DNA from: CAZFNU01 sp964520445
GTDB taxonomy: Bacteria > Patescibacteriota > Minisyncoccia > UBA6257 > JAKLIH01
Assembly: GCA_964520445.1 (NCBI GenBank)
Contig: CAZFNU010000007.1
Coordinates: 1-19,818 of the forward strand
DNA length: 19,818 bases
Direction of reading: 5' to 3'
The notes under the pieces are model-generated. The model did no database searches. It was not told the origin of the DNA and worked only from the letters and a program-made list of their open reading frames with translations. This document shows, piece by piece, positions 1 through 6,882 of the stretch. The translations under genes were made by a program, and so were the position numbers. Each line of letters begins with the position of its first letter. Positions within the stretch are counted from its first letter, which is position 1.

Positions 1-52
1 ATCTGCTTTAATCCCTCCTATATCTGCTTTAATCCCTCCTATATCTGCTTTA
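1..52. repeat. 21-bp tandem repeat, about 2.5 copies
   Basis: The unit atctgctttaatccctccta(t) occurs twice exactly, followed by a third diverged copy. The period is a multiple of three and keeps the minus-strand reading frame open, so copy number would change the protein by 7 residues per unit. The array continues past the window edge or stops there; this cannot be seen. Confidence 0.9.
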
Positions 53-150
53 ATCACTTCAAGCAATTTAGAGGAACGATTTACTTCGATAACTAAAATA
101 TCGAGAAGTTTACTACATTCAGGATTATTTATATCGTTGCTACTATCCAA
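1..150 (-). CDS. partial hypothetical protein with 7-residue tandem repeat, TTG start
   Basis: The gene runs off the left edge; only about 50 N-terminal residues are visible. The start is taken as TTG at 150 because a GGAG Shine-Dalgarno (159-162) sits 8 nt upstream and no ATG is available in frame. The N-terminus is Asp/Asn/Ser-rich and then becomes amphipathic (leucine, isoleucine, valine spaced with charged residues). From position 1 to about 52 the DNA is a 21-bp tandem repeat, giving a repeated IKADIGG-like heptad at the protein level. This is compatible with a coiled coil or a low-complexity linker. It is transcribed divergently from the gene at 363. I do not recognise a family, and function cannot be inferred from this fragment. 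Confidence 0.55.
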   Translation of the reverse strand, partial: MDSSNDINNPECSKLLDILVIEVNRSSKLLEVIKADIGGIKADIGGIKAD

Positions 151-213
151 TTTTATTTCTCCTTTCTTTTTATTTTAAAAGGGCAATATTTAGTCTAGTT
201 ATAGACTTATGAA

Positions 214-242
214 AGAATAGCATAAAAAGATATTTTTCGCAA
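214..242 (-). promoter_or_regulatory. putative sigma-70 promoter of the partial gene at 1-150
   Basis: On the minus strand TTGCGA (237-242) is followed by a 17-bp spacer and TATTCT (214-219) with an extended -10 TG. A palindrome AGTCTA-gtta-TAGACT lies just downstream at 192-207 in the presumed leader and could be an operator or a small hairpin. Confidence 0.5.
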
Positions 243-277
243 TTATTTGTTTATACTTAATAAATTGATCGTTTGGC

Positions 278-306
278 TTGACAAAAGAAGTATTATCTGA
301 TATAAT
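278..306 (+). promoter_or_regulatory. consensus sigma-70 promoter
   Basis: Perfect TTGACA (278-283), 17-bp spacer, perfect TATAAT (301-306), with TG immediately before the -10. It would drive the 86-aa gene at 363 with a leader of about 50 nt. This is the best-matching promoter in the window, suggesting high expression of that small protein. Confidence 0.85.
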
Positions 307-362
307 GTATATAATAGAATAGGTTTATCTTATTCATTAAATTTATTAAAGGGGGTGTCTTT

Positions 363-623
363 ATGACACAAAAGCAGCTCGTTAACATTACTGGAGGACC
401 AGGAAAATTTGACTTGATGTTGGCTCTTTTTGAAGGTCAAGAGATTTTTCTTAACCTAGAGAACGGTATTACTGGATATAGGGTTAGGATATCGTCTATC
501 CAACGTGAAGATGGTTCTAGCCAAAGCTGGAACTTAAAAGGTTGGGTTGTAGATTCTCCTTCGCAAACCTTTCATGCATATTATAGTACAAAAGGAAATC
601 ACGGATTTTTAACCCGTGATTAA
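363..623 (+). CDS. small hypothetical protein, 86 aa, highly expressed candidate
   Basis: The ATG at 363 follows a purine-rich AAAGGGGG ribosome site about 7 nt upstream, and the gene ends in TAA. It has its own consensus promoter and a strong intrinsic terminator at 637-668, so it is a monocistronic unit. The protein has no signal peptide or membrane segment. The middle part alternates hydrophobic and polar residues (GYRVRISSI, WNLKGWVVDS), suggesting a small beta-rich soluble domain, and it ends with a Gly/Asn/Arg-containing tail. Trp here is encoded by TGG. I do not recognise the family. The combination of strong promoter, Shine-Dalgarno and terminator argues for a real, abundant small protein. 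Confidence 0.75.
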   Translation: MTQKQLVNITGGPGKFDLMLALFEGQEIFLNLENGITGYRVRISSIQREDGSSQSWNLKGWVVDSPSQTFHAYYSTKGNHGFLTRD

Positions 624-636
624 GTCCTGACTAATA

Positions 637-680
637 AGTCCCTATCGACCTTATGGTTGGTAGGGACTATTTATTTTGTA
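637..680 (+). terminator. strong intrinsic terminator after the 86-aa gene
   Basis: A 14-bp stem (637-650 with 655-668, including two G-U wobbles) with a TTAT loop is followed by an AT-rich, T-containing tail. Confidence 0.85.
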
Positions 681-710
681 TAAGTTTTAGATTTAAAAAT
701 ATAAAATTAT

Positions 711-741
711 AAAAAAGGATGGAAAAATTTCCATCCTTTTT
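711..741. terminator. bidirectional-looking intrinsic terminator
   Basis: GGATGGAAA (717-725) pairs with TTTCCATCC (728-736), flanked by A-runs on the left and T-runs on the right, so it can terminate on either strand. It lies just past the stop of the minus-strand gene at 761 and is most likely its terminator. Confidence 0.75.
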
Positions 742-760
742 AGTTTTGCTAAAATTATTA

Positions 761-1045
761 CTATTTTTTATTGTTATTCATTNNNNNNNNNNNNNNATAT
801 ATACTTCCACAATAGCTAACTCTTCCTTTATTTTGATAAAATTTTGACCATAATATGTATTCGCCTAAATGTTTGGTGACACCAACTATAACACCATCAC
901 CGCAATTTTCAGTATATGGACACTCAGTACAAATAAGTTTATCACCAGTTTTTAATCCTTTTCTGATTTTTGAAATAGCTTTTTCTGAAATATCAATCTC
1001 TATCATATTTCCGTCTGCTTTCATCTCTTGTTTCATTTGTTTCAT
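761..1045 (-). CDS. small Cys-containing hypothetical protein, interrupted by an N gap
   Basis: The ATG at 1045 is preceded by an excellent AAGGAGG Shine-Dalgarno (1053-1059) with 7-nt spacing. About 83 residues can be read before the N run at 783-796; the last few residues (Asn/Lys-rich) lie beyond the gap and their frame is unproven. The N-terminus is Lys/Met-rich and followed by a segment of alternating hydrophobic and charged residues. The centre has CTEC, another Cys five residues on, and a further Cys near the end, which could be a small metal site, though the spacing is not a classical zinc ribbon. It is downstream of tRNA-Trp on the same strand, where many bacteria have secE/nusG; it resembles neither. 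Family unknown. Confidence 0.6.
   Translation of the reverse strand: MKQMKQEMKADGNMIEIDISEKAISKIRKGLKTGDKLICTECPYTENCGDGVIVGVTKHLGEYILWSKFYQNKGRVSYCGSIYXXXXXMNNNKK
783..796. other. assembly gap (14 N)
   Basis: Fourteen undetermined bases near the 3' end of the small minus-strand gene. The reading frame downstream of them depends on whether the gap length is real. Confidence 1.
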
Positions 1046-1127
1046 CTTATGTCCTCCTTAATAGATAAGATTTCTGACTTTAAGTTACTATTAATAGTCA
1101 ATCATATTTTTATATATTTGTCAAATG

Positions 1128-1200
1128 CAGGGGCGATAGGAGTCGAACCTACAACCTTCAGTTTTGAAGACTGTTGCTCTACCAGTTGAGCTACGCCCCT
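1128..1200 (-). tRNA. trnW: tRNA-Trp(UCA), UGA-decoding
   Basis: A 73-nt cloverleaf: acceptor AGGGGCG/CGCCCCT, D-arm GCTC/GAGC, anticodon loop CTTCAAA with anticodon TCA, variable loop of 5 nt, and T-arm with TTCGACT. The anticodon would read UGA and, by wobble, UGG. The acceptor has A1-U72 and discriminator G73, known tryptophan identity elements, and the whole body closely resembles E. coli tRNA-Trp apart from the anticodon. It is not a selenocysteine tRNA: that would have a long variable arm and a longer acceptor. The 27-43 pair is an A-A mismatch. The 3' CCA is not fully encoded. Found downstream of rpmG on the same strand. Confidence 0.95.
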
Positions 1201-1224
1201 AAATACCTAAAGAAACAAAGAGGT

Positions 1225-1383
1225 TTATTTCTTTGTTTCTTTATGAACTGTGTGTTTTCTACAAACTTTGCAATGTTTATTTAATTCAATTTTCTTAGTT
1301 ACTGTTTTTTTATTCTTTCCAGTACAGTAATTAATACTTTTGCAGGTTTGACACTGTAGTTTGATTAATCTTTCTTTTTTCAT
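1225..1383 (-). CDS. rpmG: 50S ribosomal protein L33
   Basis: A 52-residue basic protein of the usual L33 length, binding 23S rRNA near the tRNA E site of the large subunit. It has the zinc-ribbon type of L33: CxxC at residues 11-14 and CxxC at 38-41, separated by a Lys-rich, Gly-containing stretch (TGKNKK) and ending in a Lys-rich tail. It is embedded between tRNA-Thr(GGU) and tRNA-Trp(UCA), a common position for rpmG ahead of secE/nusG. No Shine-Dalgarno is evident before the ATG at 1383, so it may be processed out of the tRNA transcript and translated with little leader. No TGA codons. Confidence 0.93.
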   Translation of the reverse strand: MKKERLIKLQCQTCKSINYCTGKNKKTVTKKIELNKHCKVCRKHTVHKETKK

Positions 1384-1422
1384 AGAATTAATTTAATTTT
1401 TTAATTAAGGATTTAATCCTTG

Positions 1423-1494
1423 AGCCAAAGGTGGGAATCGGACCCACGACCGCGTCATTACCAATGACGTGCTCTACCACTGAGCCACTTTGGC
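1423..1494 (-). tRNA. tRNA-Thr(GGU)
   Basis: Acceptor GCCAAAG/CTTTGGC, anticodon stem CGTCA/TGACG around loop TTGGTAA (anticodon GGT), T-loop TCCGATT. CCA is not encoded. Co-oriented with its neighbours in the tRNA/rpmG cluster. Confidence 0.95.
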
Positions 1495-1504
1495 GAAACT
1501 CCTG

Positions 1505-1587
1505 TGGACAGAGCAGGATTTGCACCTGCGTAGGCCGAAGCCGCGGCGTTTACAGCGCCGATCATTTGACTGCTCTGACATCTGTCC
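1505..1587 (-). tRNA. tRNA-Tyr(GUA), class II
   Basis: Acceptor GGACAGA/TCTGTCC, anticodon stem CGGCG/CGCCG around CTGTAAA (anticodon GTA), a long variable arm with CGGCTTCGGCC, and T-arm GCAGG/CCTGC. Discriminator A. It lies 10 nt from tRNA-Thr(GGU) and 17 nt after the homing endonuclease gene. Confidence 0.94.
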
Positions 1588-1604
1588 ATTGTTTTTAAAC
1601 TACT

Positions 1605-2390
1605 TTAGAAGTTGGTAAAATTTATAAAACGCCTATAATGTTTGCTATTATTAAAACCTATTTCTTTGAAGAATTTTTGAAGATCTTCTCTTTTCGTTAA
1701 GTAAAATTGTTTATGGTTGCATATTTTTGATGGGTGAAAATCCAATTTAATTAACATTGAGCGTGTAGTTTCTAGGAGTGGCTGGGAACTATTACAGAAA
1801 GATATTTGAACTCCAAATTTTAGTTTATATACTGAGCCATCTGTATCAATTAATCCCCTAATAGCATTTTTCATATATGTATCCTTGGCAAGTATTCATT
1901 TAGGTACGTCAACTTGATATTTCACTTTGTTATGTGTAAGGCCCATATTCTCTAATCATTTAACAGCTGATACCGAACCCATATATACTACTTGATGTCC
2001 TGTTTTTCTTACGCATATTCTGGATTTTGTATTGAATATTTCATTCATTAACTTGGATACATATTGAACATATTCATTCTCTTTTGTACCTAATGTAACC
2101 GTAACTTGAAAGTGACTAATGTGCCCGTCTCCCAACATAATACCTATGAATTCTGCTAGTTTATTGGAATAATGTTTATGTAATTTTACAGGATATTGAA
2201 TATTCCTATAATGAATCTTTTTAGAAGGAGTGACTGGAATGTTTAATCTAATTAATCTTTTATGGGCAGAGGATTGGCTAATATGTAATATATGACCTAT
2301 TTCACTAATAGTTTTGTTTTCTTTAACATAAAGCTGTTTTAATTCTTTACGTTTTTTTGCCTCTTCTTTTTTCGTTCACCTACTAGGCAT
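1605..2390 (-). CDS. freestanding HTH-LAGLIDADG homing endonuclease, 261 aa
   Basis: Read with TGA = Trp this is a complete protein. Residues about 5-50 are basic and helical with a helix-turn-helix look (ISEIGHILHISQSSAHKRL). A double-motif LAGLIDADG nuclease domain follows: motif 1 EFIGIMLGDGHI and motif 2 AIRGLIDTDGSV, each with its catalytic acidic residue (GDG, TDG). TGA codons lie at Trp positions (for example VPKWI before motif 2). It sits in the spacer between tRNA-Thr(UGU) and tRNA-Tyr. Both tRNAs are intact and no intron core is visible, so the gene is freestanding rather than intron-borne. By family knowledge it would cut one DNA site and spread its own gene by repair. No clear Shine-Dalgarno; probably transcribed from the tRNA promoter. 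Confidence 0.88.
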
Positions 2391-2423
2391 TTTTAAATTT
2401 TTAAAAGTTCATTCTTTAACTTC

Positions 2424-2499
2424 TGGAGCCAACGGTCGGATTCGGACCGACGACCTGCTGTTTACAAAACAGCTGCTCTACCAGCTGAGCTACGTTGGC
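2424..2499 (-). tRNA. tRNA-Thr(UGU) with encoded CCA
   Basis: Acceptor GCCAACG/CGTTGGC, anticodon stem GCTGT/ACAGC around TTTGTAA (anticodon TGT), T-loop TCCGAAT. The 3' CCA is genomically encoded (2424-2426), unlike the other tRNAs here. First gene of the tRNA/rpmG cluster. Confidence 0.95.
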
Positions 2500-2507
2500 A
2501 TATTCTC

Positions 2508-2536
2508 ATTCTATCAAAGAATGAGAAAAAAGTAAA
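2508..2536 (-). promoter_or_regulatory. promoter of the tRNA-Thr/Tyr/Thr-rpmG-Trp cluster
   Basis: Minus strand TTTACT (2531-2536), 17-bp spacer, TAGAAT (2508-2513) with extended TG. An inverted repeat CTCATTCT-atcaa-AGAATGAG (2504-2524) covers the -10 and could be an operator; on the minus strand it is not followed by a T-run, so it is not an obvious terminator for the operon upstream. Confidence 0.6.
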
Positions 2537-2549
2537 TACTAATTATTGA

Positions 2550-3125
2550 TTAATGATTCTGTTTTTCATAAAGGGCTACAAATAGATCAGAGATAATTTT
2601 ATCTTTTGGGTTAACAATCAATGCTTCTAACAAAACGTGTCTACAGTTTTGGTATTCATTCTGGTTTAAATAGAATCTAGCTAAATTCTTGTATGATTCT
2701 AGGTTATTCCTATCAGTGATAAACTTATCTAACAGACTCAACTCTTCTTTTTTAGTTTTGCTGGAGATAGTTTTTGCTTTGGGTAGTGATATTTCGTTAA
2801 GATCAGAAATGGAAATTTGTTTTTCTTGTTGTTCGGTTTGTTTTTTCTTAATAGATGTTAAACTTTGAGACAAGTTATTATCAATACGTAAGACAATAAC
2901 TCGGGAACGACGTAATATCTTCTCAAGAAAATTGGATAAACTATTCTCTAGTTTATCTAATTTCTCGGTATTAATTATCTTATGTCATTTATGCCAAGGA
3001 TTCATGGAGGAACTGGTAATTTTTTCAAGATCTTTTTGGATGTCTAGCCGATATTTTTTGTAGATATATATAATCCCAATAACACCAACGACAATTAAAA
3101 GTAGAAAAATAAAATTAAACATCAT
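2550..3125 (-). CDS. membrane-anchored TPR-like protein, 191 aa
   Basis: Reading through one TGA (WHKWHK region) gives a single protein starting at the first of two tandem ATGs at 3125. Residues about 3-20 are a hydrophobic segment (FIFLLLIVVGVIGIIYIY) followed by positive charges, so the protein is probably held in the membrane with a cytoplasmic body. The middle is charged and helical, and the last 60 residues resemble a tetratricopeptide pair (ESYKNLARFYLNQNEYQNCR, then EALIVNPKD), a protein-protein interaction module. It starts 10 nt after tsf and is probably the third gene of the rpsB-tsf operon. No enzymatic motif is visible; role unknown. Confidence 0.75.
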
Positions 3126-3135
3126 TGTATTTGTA

Positions 3136-3987
3136 TTAGATTTGGTATCTTAAGAATTTAGAAATCTCTAAATTAATACTATTTTGAGAATTAAGAGTAG
3201 TTAGTAAAGATTCGATAGTTTTACTATCATCTTTAATAAACTTTTGGTTTAGTAAACAAATTTCTTCAAACTTTTTAGAGAATTTACCAGCTAAAATTTT
3301 AGTTCTAATTTCTTCAGGCTTTGACATATCTACTTCTGATTCAAATTCTTTTTTAAAGAAATCCATTGTTTCAGCAGGTATTTGGTTAGAATTAACATAT
3401 TTAGGATTCATAGCAGCTATTTGCATACAGATATCTTTTCCAAAGCTTTTAATGTTTTCATTAGCTAGAGAAATTTCAGCAGGAGAATTAAAACTAACAA
3501 GAACTCCAACTTTACCACCAGCATGAATGTAGCTAGTAACAAAACCATTATCAACATTAAGAAGATCATATTGTCCAATCTCCATTTTTTCACCAAATTT
3601 GGCAATAGTTTGTTTAATTACATTTTCAACTGTTTCCCCATTCATAGGTTTAGTTAGAAAATCATTAACATCAGCAGGTTTTTGTACAGAAACTTCTTTA
3701 GTCAAATCATTATTAAGTTTAACAAATTCATCGTTTTTAGCAACAAAATCTGTTTCACATCTTAATTCAAGAATAGCACCTGATTTATTGTCGTCAGAAA
3801 TATAACTAGCTATAATACCAGTTTTAGTTTCTCTGTCAGCTTTTTTATCAGCCTTAGCTAAACCTTCTTCTTTTAAAATTGTTTTGGCTAATTCTAAATC
3901 ATTATTAGCTTTTTCTAAAGCTCTTTTACAATCCATAATAGATACGCCAGTATCATCACGTAATTGTTTAATTAAATCTACGGCCAT
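3136..3987 (-). CDS. tsf: elongation factor Ts
   Basis: Nucleotide exchange factor for EF-Tu: it releases GDP so that EF-Tu can be recharged with GTP and aminoacyl-tRNA. The protein is 283 aa, typical for EF-Ts. It opens with the UBA-like N-terminal domain (VDLIKQLRDDTGVSIMDCKRALEKA, read in two parts) and has the core signature ELRCETDFVAKNDEF around residues 72-86, followed by the two-subdomain dimerisation region with the conserved IAAMNPKYV stretch. The start at 3987 matches the family N-terminus. It lies 28 nt downstream of rpsB in the standard rpsB-tsf order. No TGA codons interrupt it. Confidence 0.97.
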   Translation of the reverse strand: MAVDLIKQLRDDTGVSIMDCKRALEKANNDLELAKTILKEEGLAKADKKADRETKTGIIASYISDDNKSGAILELRCETDFVAKNDEFVKLNNDLTKEVSVQKPADVNDFLTKPMNGETVENVIKQTIAKFGEKMEIGQYDLLNVDNGFVTSYIHAGGKVGVLVSFNSPAEISLANENIKSFGKDICMQIAAMNPKYVNSNQIPAETMDFFKKEFESEVDMSKPEEIRTKILAGKFSKKFEEICLLNQKFIKDDSKTIESLLTTLNSQNSINLEISKFLRYQI

Positions 3988-4015
3988 GGTTAAGTTTTTA
4001 AGGTTTTATTAAGGT

Positions 4016-4705
4016 TTAGTTGATTGTAGGTGAGCTAACTCCACTTTTAATATCATTTAGTATTCAAGAGATAGAAGAAATGGAACTATCATTAGCAGGA
4101 ATTGGGTAATTAATTAAGGTTGGATTATCATCATTATCTAAGATAGCTATTACAGGAATTTTACTTCTTCTAGCTTCCAATACTGCTGTTTTATTGTATC
4201 CGGCATCAACTATAAAAATTAAATCTGGTTTACGAGTTAATTTAGATAATCCTCCAAATTTAATTTCTAATTTTTCTAATTCTTTTTGAAGATTTTTTTG
4301 TTCTTTTTTGGTGTACTTAGCTAATTCCCCTGCTTCTTGTTTTTGCTTAAGATCTAAGAAGTATTTGATTCGGTCACTGATAGTTTTAAAATTAGTTAAT
4401 AATCCCCCTGTTCAACGATTTAAAACATATGGTTGGTTTAAACTAAGTCCGATATCTTTGATAGCTTCTCTTGATGTGGGGAAAGCTCCAACAAATAGCA
4501 CTAGTCCTTTTTTATCAAGGACATTTTTAATAGCTTGTTTAGCTTCTTCTAATTTAAAGAAAGTAGTCTCCAAGTTGATTATCTCAATATTATTCTTTGT
4601 AGAAAGAATAAAAGGAGCTGCTTTGGGATGAGTTTTTGATCTACGATGACCATATTGTAAGCCATTTTGAATCATATCCTGTATCTTCTTTTGGTCGATT
4701 TCCAT
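4016..4705 (-). CDS. rpsB: 30S ribosomal protein S2
   Basis: A 229-aa protein with the S2 hallmarks: QYGHRRSKTHPKAAPFI near the N-terminus, the FVGAFPTSREAIKD segment, and NRWTGGLLTNFKT around residue 98, whose Trp is a TGA codon (4412-4414). E. coli S2 has RWLGGMLTN there, which makes this one of the clearest proofs of UGA = Trp. The nucleotide-fold end PDLIFIVDAGYNKTAVLEA and PVIAILDNDDNPTLINYPIPAND is also present. A second TGA encodes Trp near the C-terminus. S2 is needed late in small-subunit assembly. It has its own promoter (4769-4797) and a hairpin at the very start of the transcript, and is followed by tsf. Confidence 0.97.
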
Positions 4706-4744
4706 TTGTATTTCTTAATTATTTATATAAAAACTTTATAAAAT

Positions 4745-4763
4745 ATACCATTTTACATGGTAT
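4745..4763 (-). promoter_or_regulatory. 5'-end hairpin in the rpsB leader
   Basis: ATACCAT (4745-4751) and ATGGTAT (4757-4763) form a perfect 7-bp stem with a 5-nt loop. The expected transcription start from the rpsB promoter is at about 4762, so the hairpin would cap the mRNA 5' end. It could stabilise the mRNA or take part in S2 feedback. Confidence 0.55.
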
Positions 4764-4768
4764 TTGTT

Positions 4769-4797
4769 ATTTTACCATATATTTAAGAATAAATCAA
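4769..4797 (-). promoter_or_regulatory. promoter of the rpsB-tsf operon
   Basis: Minus strand TTGATT (4792-4797), 17-bp spacer, TAAAAT (4769-4774) with extended TG; located between the stop of the 264-aa gene and rpsB. Confidence 0.75.
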
Positions 4798-4799
4798 GA

Positions 4800-5594
4800 C
4801 TAATGGTGCTTTTTCTTTTGACTTTGATTTATGGCCTGTTTTATAGTATCAGGGATAAGCTCTTCTAGGGCGGAAGCAATCTTGCCTAGATGGTTTTTTT
4901 TGATTTGCATTTCTAGTATTCCTAAGTAATAATTCATTAATTTTTTCTCTGTTTCTGAAGGCTTATCGTCAAAAGAATTACTCATTTCTTTAATAATACT
5001 AGACATGTTTTTGAGGTCAAATCCTAGATAAAAAACAGGGATATTTTCTAAAGATGTTAGTGATATCTGTTCATTTTTGGATATCATGCCGTATTTAATT
5101 TTTTTGGTATTAACTTGGGATGTTTTATCTTTTTTATCATGAAAATTAAAACTAGAGATAGAAGCAACATCGTCAATAGCACAGATAACTTTACCAGTAT
5201 TTTTTTCAATGATTAAATGATCTACACCATTTTTAATATCATCATAAACAGAAGTTCTGACAACTATTAATTTGTCTCCAAGGATTTTATTTCAGATTAT
5301 GGTAGTTAGTAATTCCATAGGATCTCCTTTTTGGGAATCTTCTTCAAACTTCTTTTTCATAGTCTCAATGTACTTTTTATCTAATTCAATGTCTTTAGCA
5401 GAAAATATCTCTTTAAACATATCCATATCAATACGACAATCGTCTGTAATAGCAATTCCTTCTTTAATCAACTTCTGGTATATCTCAAAAATTAACTTCT
5501 TGAGTTTATCGAGAGATTCTTGCTCTATAGGGTTTTCTTTTTTTGGGATATCCACAGTTGATTGATTTTGATATTTAAATGGTTGGTCTTTCAT
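4800..5594 (-). CDS. hypothetical protein, 264 aa
   Basis: One TGA (Trp about residue 101) joins two open segments into a single protein starting at ATG 5594 and ending in TAA. The N-terminal 100 residues are charged and helical (Lys/Glu/Asp-rich). A central segment (about residues 105-150) looks like an alpha-beta domain: LIVVRTSVYDDIKNG, then VDHLIIEKNTGKVICAIDDV. Its spacing of acidic residues and lysines weakly recalls a PD-(D/E)XK-type core, but I cannot assign it. The C-terminal half is helical and ends in Lys/His-rich residues. No membrane segment. It is monocistronic with its own promoter at 5634-5662. I do not recognise the family. Confidence 0.75.
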
Positions 5595-5633
5595 AGAAAT
5601 ATTTTAAGAGTTTATAGATCTAGAACTAAGCAT

Positions 5634-5662
5634 AATATATCATATAATGGTTAAAATCGCAA
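5634..5662 (-). promoter_or_regulatory. promoter of the 264-aa gene
   Basis: Minus strand TTGCGA (5657-5662), 17-bp spacer, TATATT (5634-5639) with extended TG, about 40 nt before the ATG. The same unusual TTGCGA -35 is seen at 237-242. Confidence 0.65.
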
Positions 5663-5753
5663 GAGTATAATGATGTATAGGAAATTGATATTTTATCGAG
5701 AATATGTTAAGCTTATTGTAATAAAGTATTTTAATTAATTTTTATAATTTAAT

Positions 5754-6818
5754 ATGAAAGTCATATCTTTAATAGGTAATAGACCTCAATATATTAAAGA
5801 GGCAGTATTGTGCCAAGAATTTAAAAAAAATAATATTAATGAAATAATCGTTGATTCTGGCCAGCATTATGATTATAATATGTCTGGTATTTTTTTGAAA
5901 AGCTTGCATATAAAAAAACCGAAATATAACTTAAAGGTTGGCTCTGGTAGCCATGGCCAGACTACAGGTAAAATTATAATCAGGTTTGAAAAAATTTTAC
6001 AAGAGGAAAAACCGGATTTAGTTCTAATTTATGGAGACACTAATACTACTTTAGCTGGAGCAATAGTTGCCAGTAAAATGGGTATAAAAATAGCTCATGT
6101 TGAATCGGGTATTCGAATGTTACCCAAAGATATGCCTGAAGAAATAAACAGAACTTTAGTAGATACAGTTTCTAATTTTCTTTTTTGTTCTTCTAAAGAA
6201 GCTATACAGAATCTAAAGAAAGAGAATATTGTTGATAATGTATTCTTGTCTGGAGATATTGTTTTGGATCTTTTTTTGAAAATGAAAAAACAATTTAAAT
6301 ATACCATCTATAAACAGTTAAAATTAAAAAAGAACAAGTATGTTTTAGTTACCTTACATAGAAACTATAATGTTGATAATAAAGAAAAGTTAAAAAAGAT
6401 ATTATCTCAATTAGACAAAATTAACCAACATATTCCTGTTGTATTTTCTATGCATCCTAGAACAAAAAAAATGATCAATAAATTCCGGTTAAAAAGATAC
6501 ATTAAGGATTGAAACGTTATAGAACCATTAGAATATTTAAAACTGATGGGGTTGTTAATGAATTGTAGTTCAGTTATCACTGATAGTGGTGGTTTGCAAA
6601 AAGAAGCATATTTTGCCAATAAACATAGTTGCGTTATAATGCCCGATGCTCTTGCCCAGGAACTCATTAACCATAAATGAAATCGTCTATGTAATGAAGA
6701 TAATTTATTTGATGTTTTTATGCAGGGATATAAGAAATTATATATAAAAAATGTTTATGGAAATGGCAAGGCTGGATCTAAAATAGTAAAAGTGCTAAAA
6801 GATCTGTTAGTTTCTTAG
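5754..6818 (+). CDS. wecB: UDP-N-acetylglucosamine 2-epimerase (non-hydrolysing), 354 aa
   Basis: Converts UDP-GlcNAc to UDP-ManNAc for surface polysaccharides. The two-domain GT-B-like epimerase fold is recognisable from the GNRPQYIKEA start (family GTRPEAIK), YGDTNTT with Asp95, AHVESGIR with Glu117, PEEINR with Glu130, and TLHRNYN with His202. These match the catalytic Asp, two Glu and His of the E. coli enzyme. The C-terminal domain keeps VIEPLEYLKLM and ITDSGGLQKEA. Two TGA codons encode Trp, one in a GWNKL-like HKWNRL position. The usual TTEWPE-like segment is replaced by DALAQEL, so substrate handling may differ. A TATAAT ends 5 nt before the ATG and there is no Shine-Dalgarno, so a leaderless mRNA is possible. 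Confidence 0.88.
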
Positions 6819-6821
6819 GGG

Positions 6822-6850
6822 TTGATTTTTTCTTAAAAATAGTGTATAAT
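6822..6850 (+). promoter_or_regulatory. promoter of rpmE
   Basis: TTGATT (6822-6827), 17-bp spacer, perfect TATAAT (6845-6850), starting 3 nt after the epimerase stop codon. Confidence 0.8.
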
Positions 6851-6882
6851 ATACTACATAAACAAATATATAAGATAATCAC

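Noticed and set aside
1..52. CRISPR array
   Set aside because: Direct tandem units with no spacers, in frame with a coding sequence.
1128..1200. Selenocysteine tRNA because of the UCA anticodon
   Set aside because: Length 73 nt, 7-bp acceptor, short variable loop, G73 and strong similarity to tRNA-Trp; UGA is also far too frequent in ordinary genes.
1605..2499. A tRNA intron carrying the LAGLIDADG gene
   Set aside because: Both flanking tRNAs are complete and no group I core or splice pairing is visible around the gene.
2504..2524. Terminator of the rpsB-tsf operon
   Set aside because: On the minus strand the hairpin is not followed by a T-run and it overlaps the -10 of the tRNA promoter.
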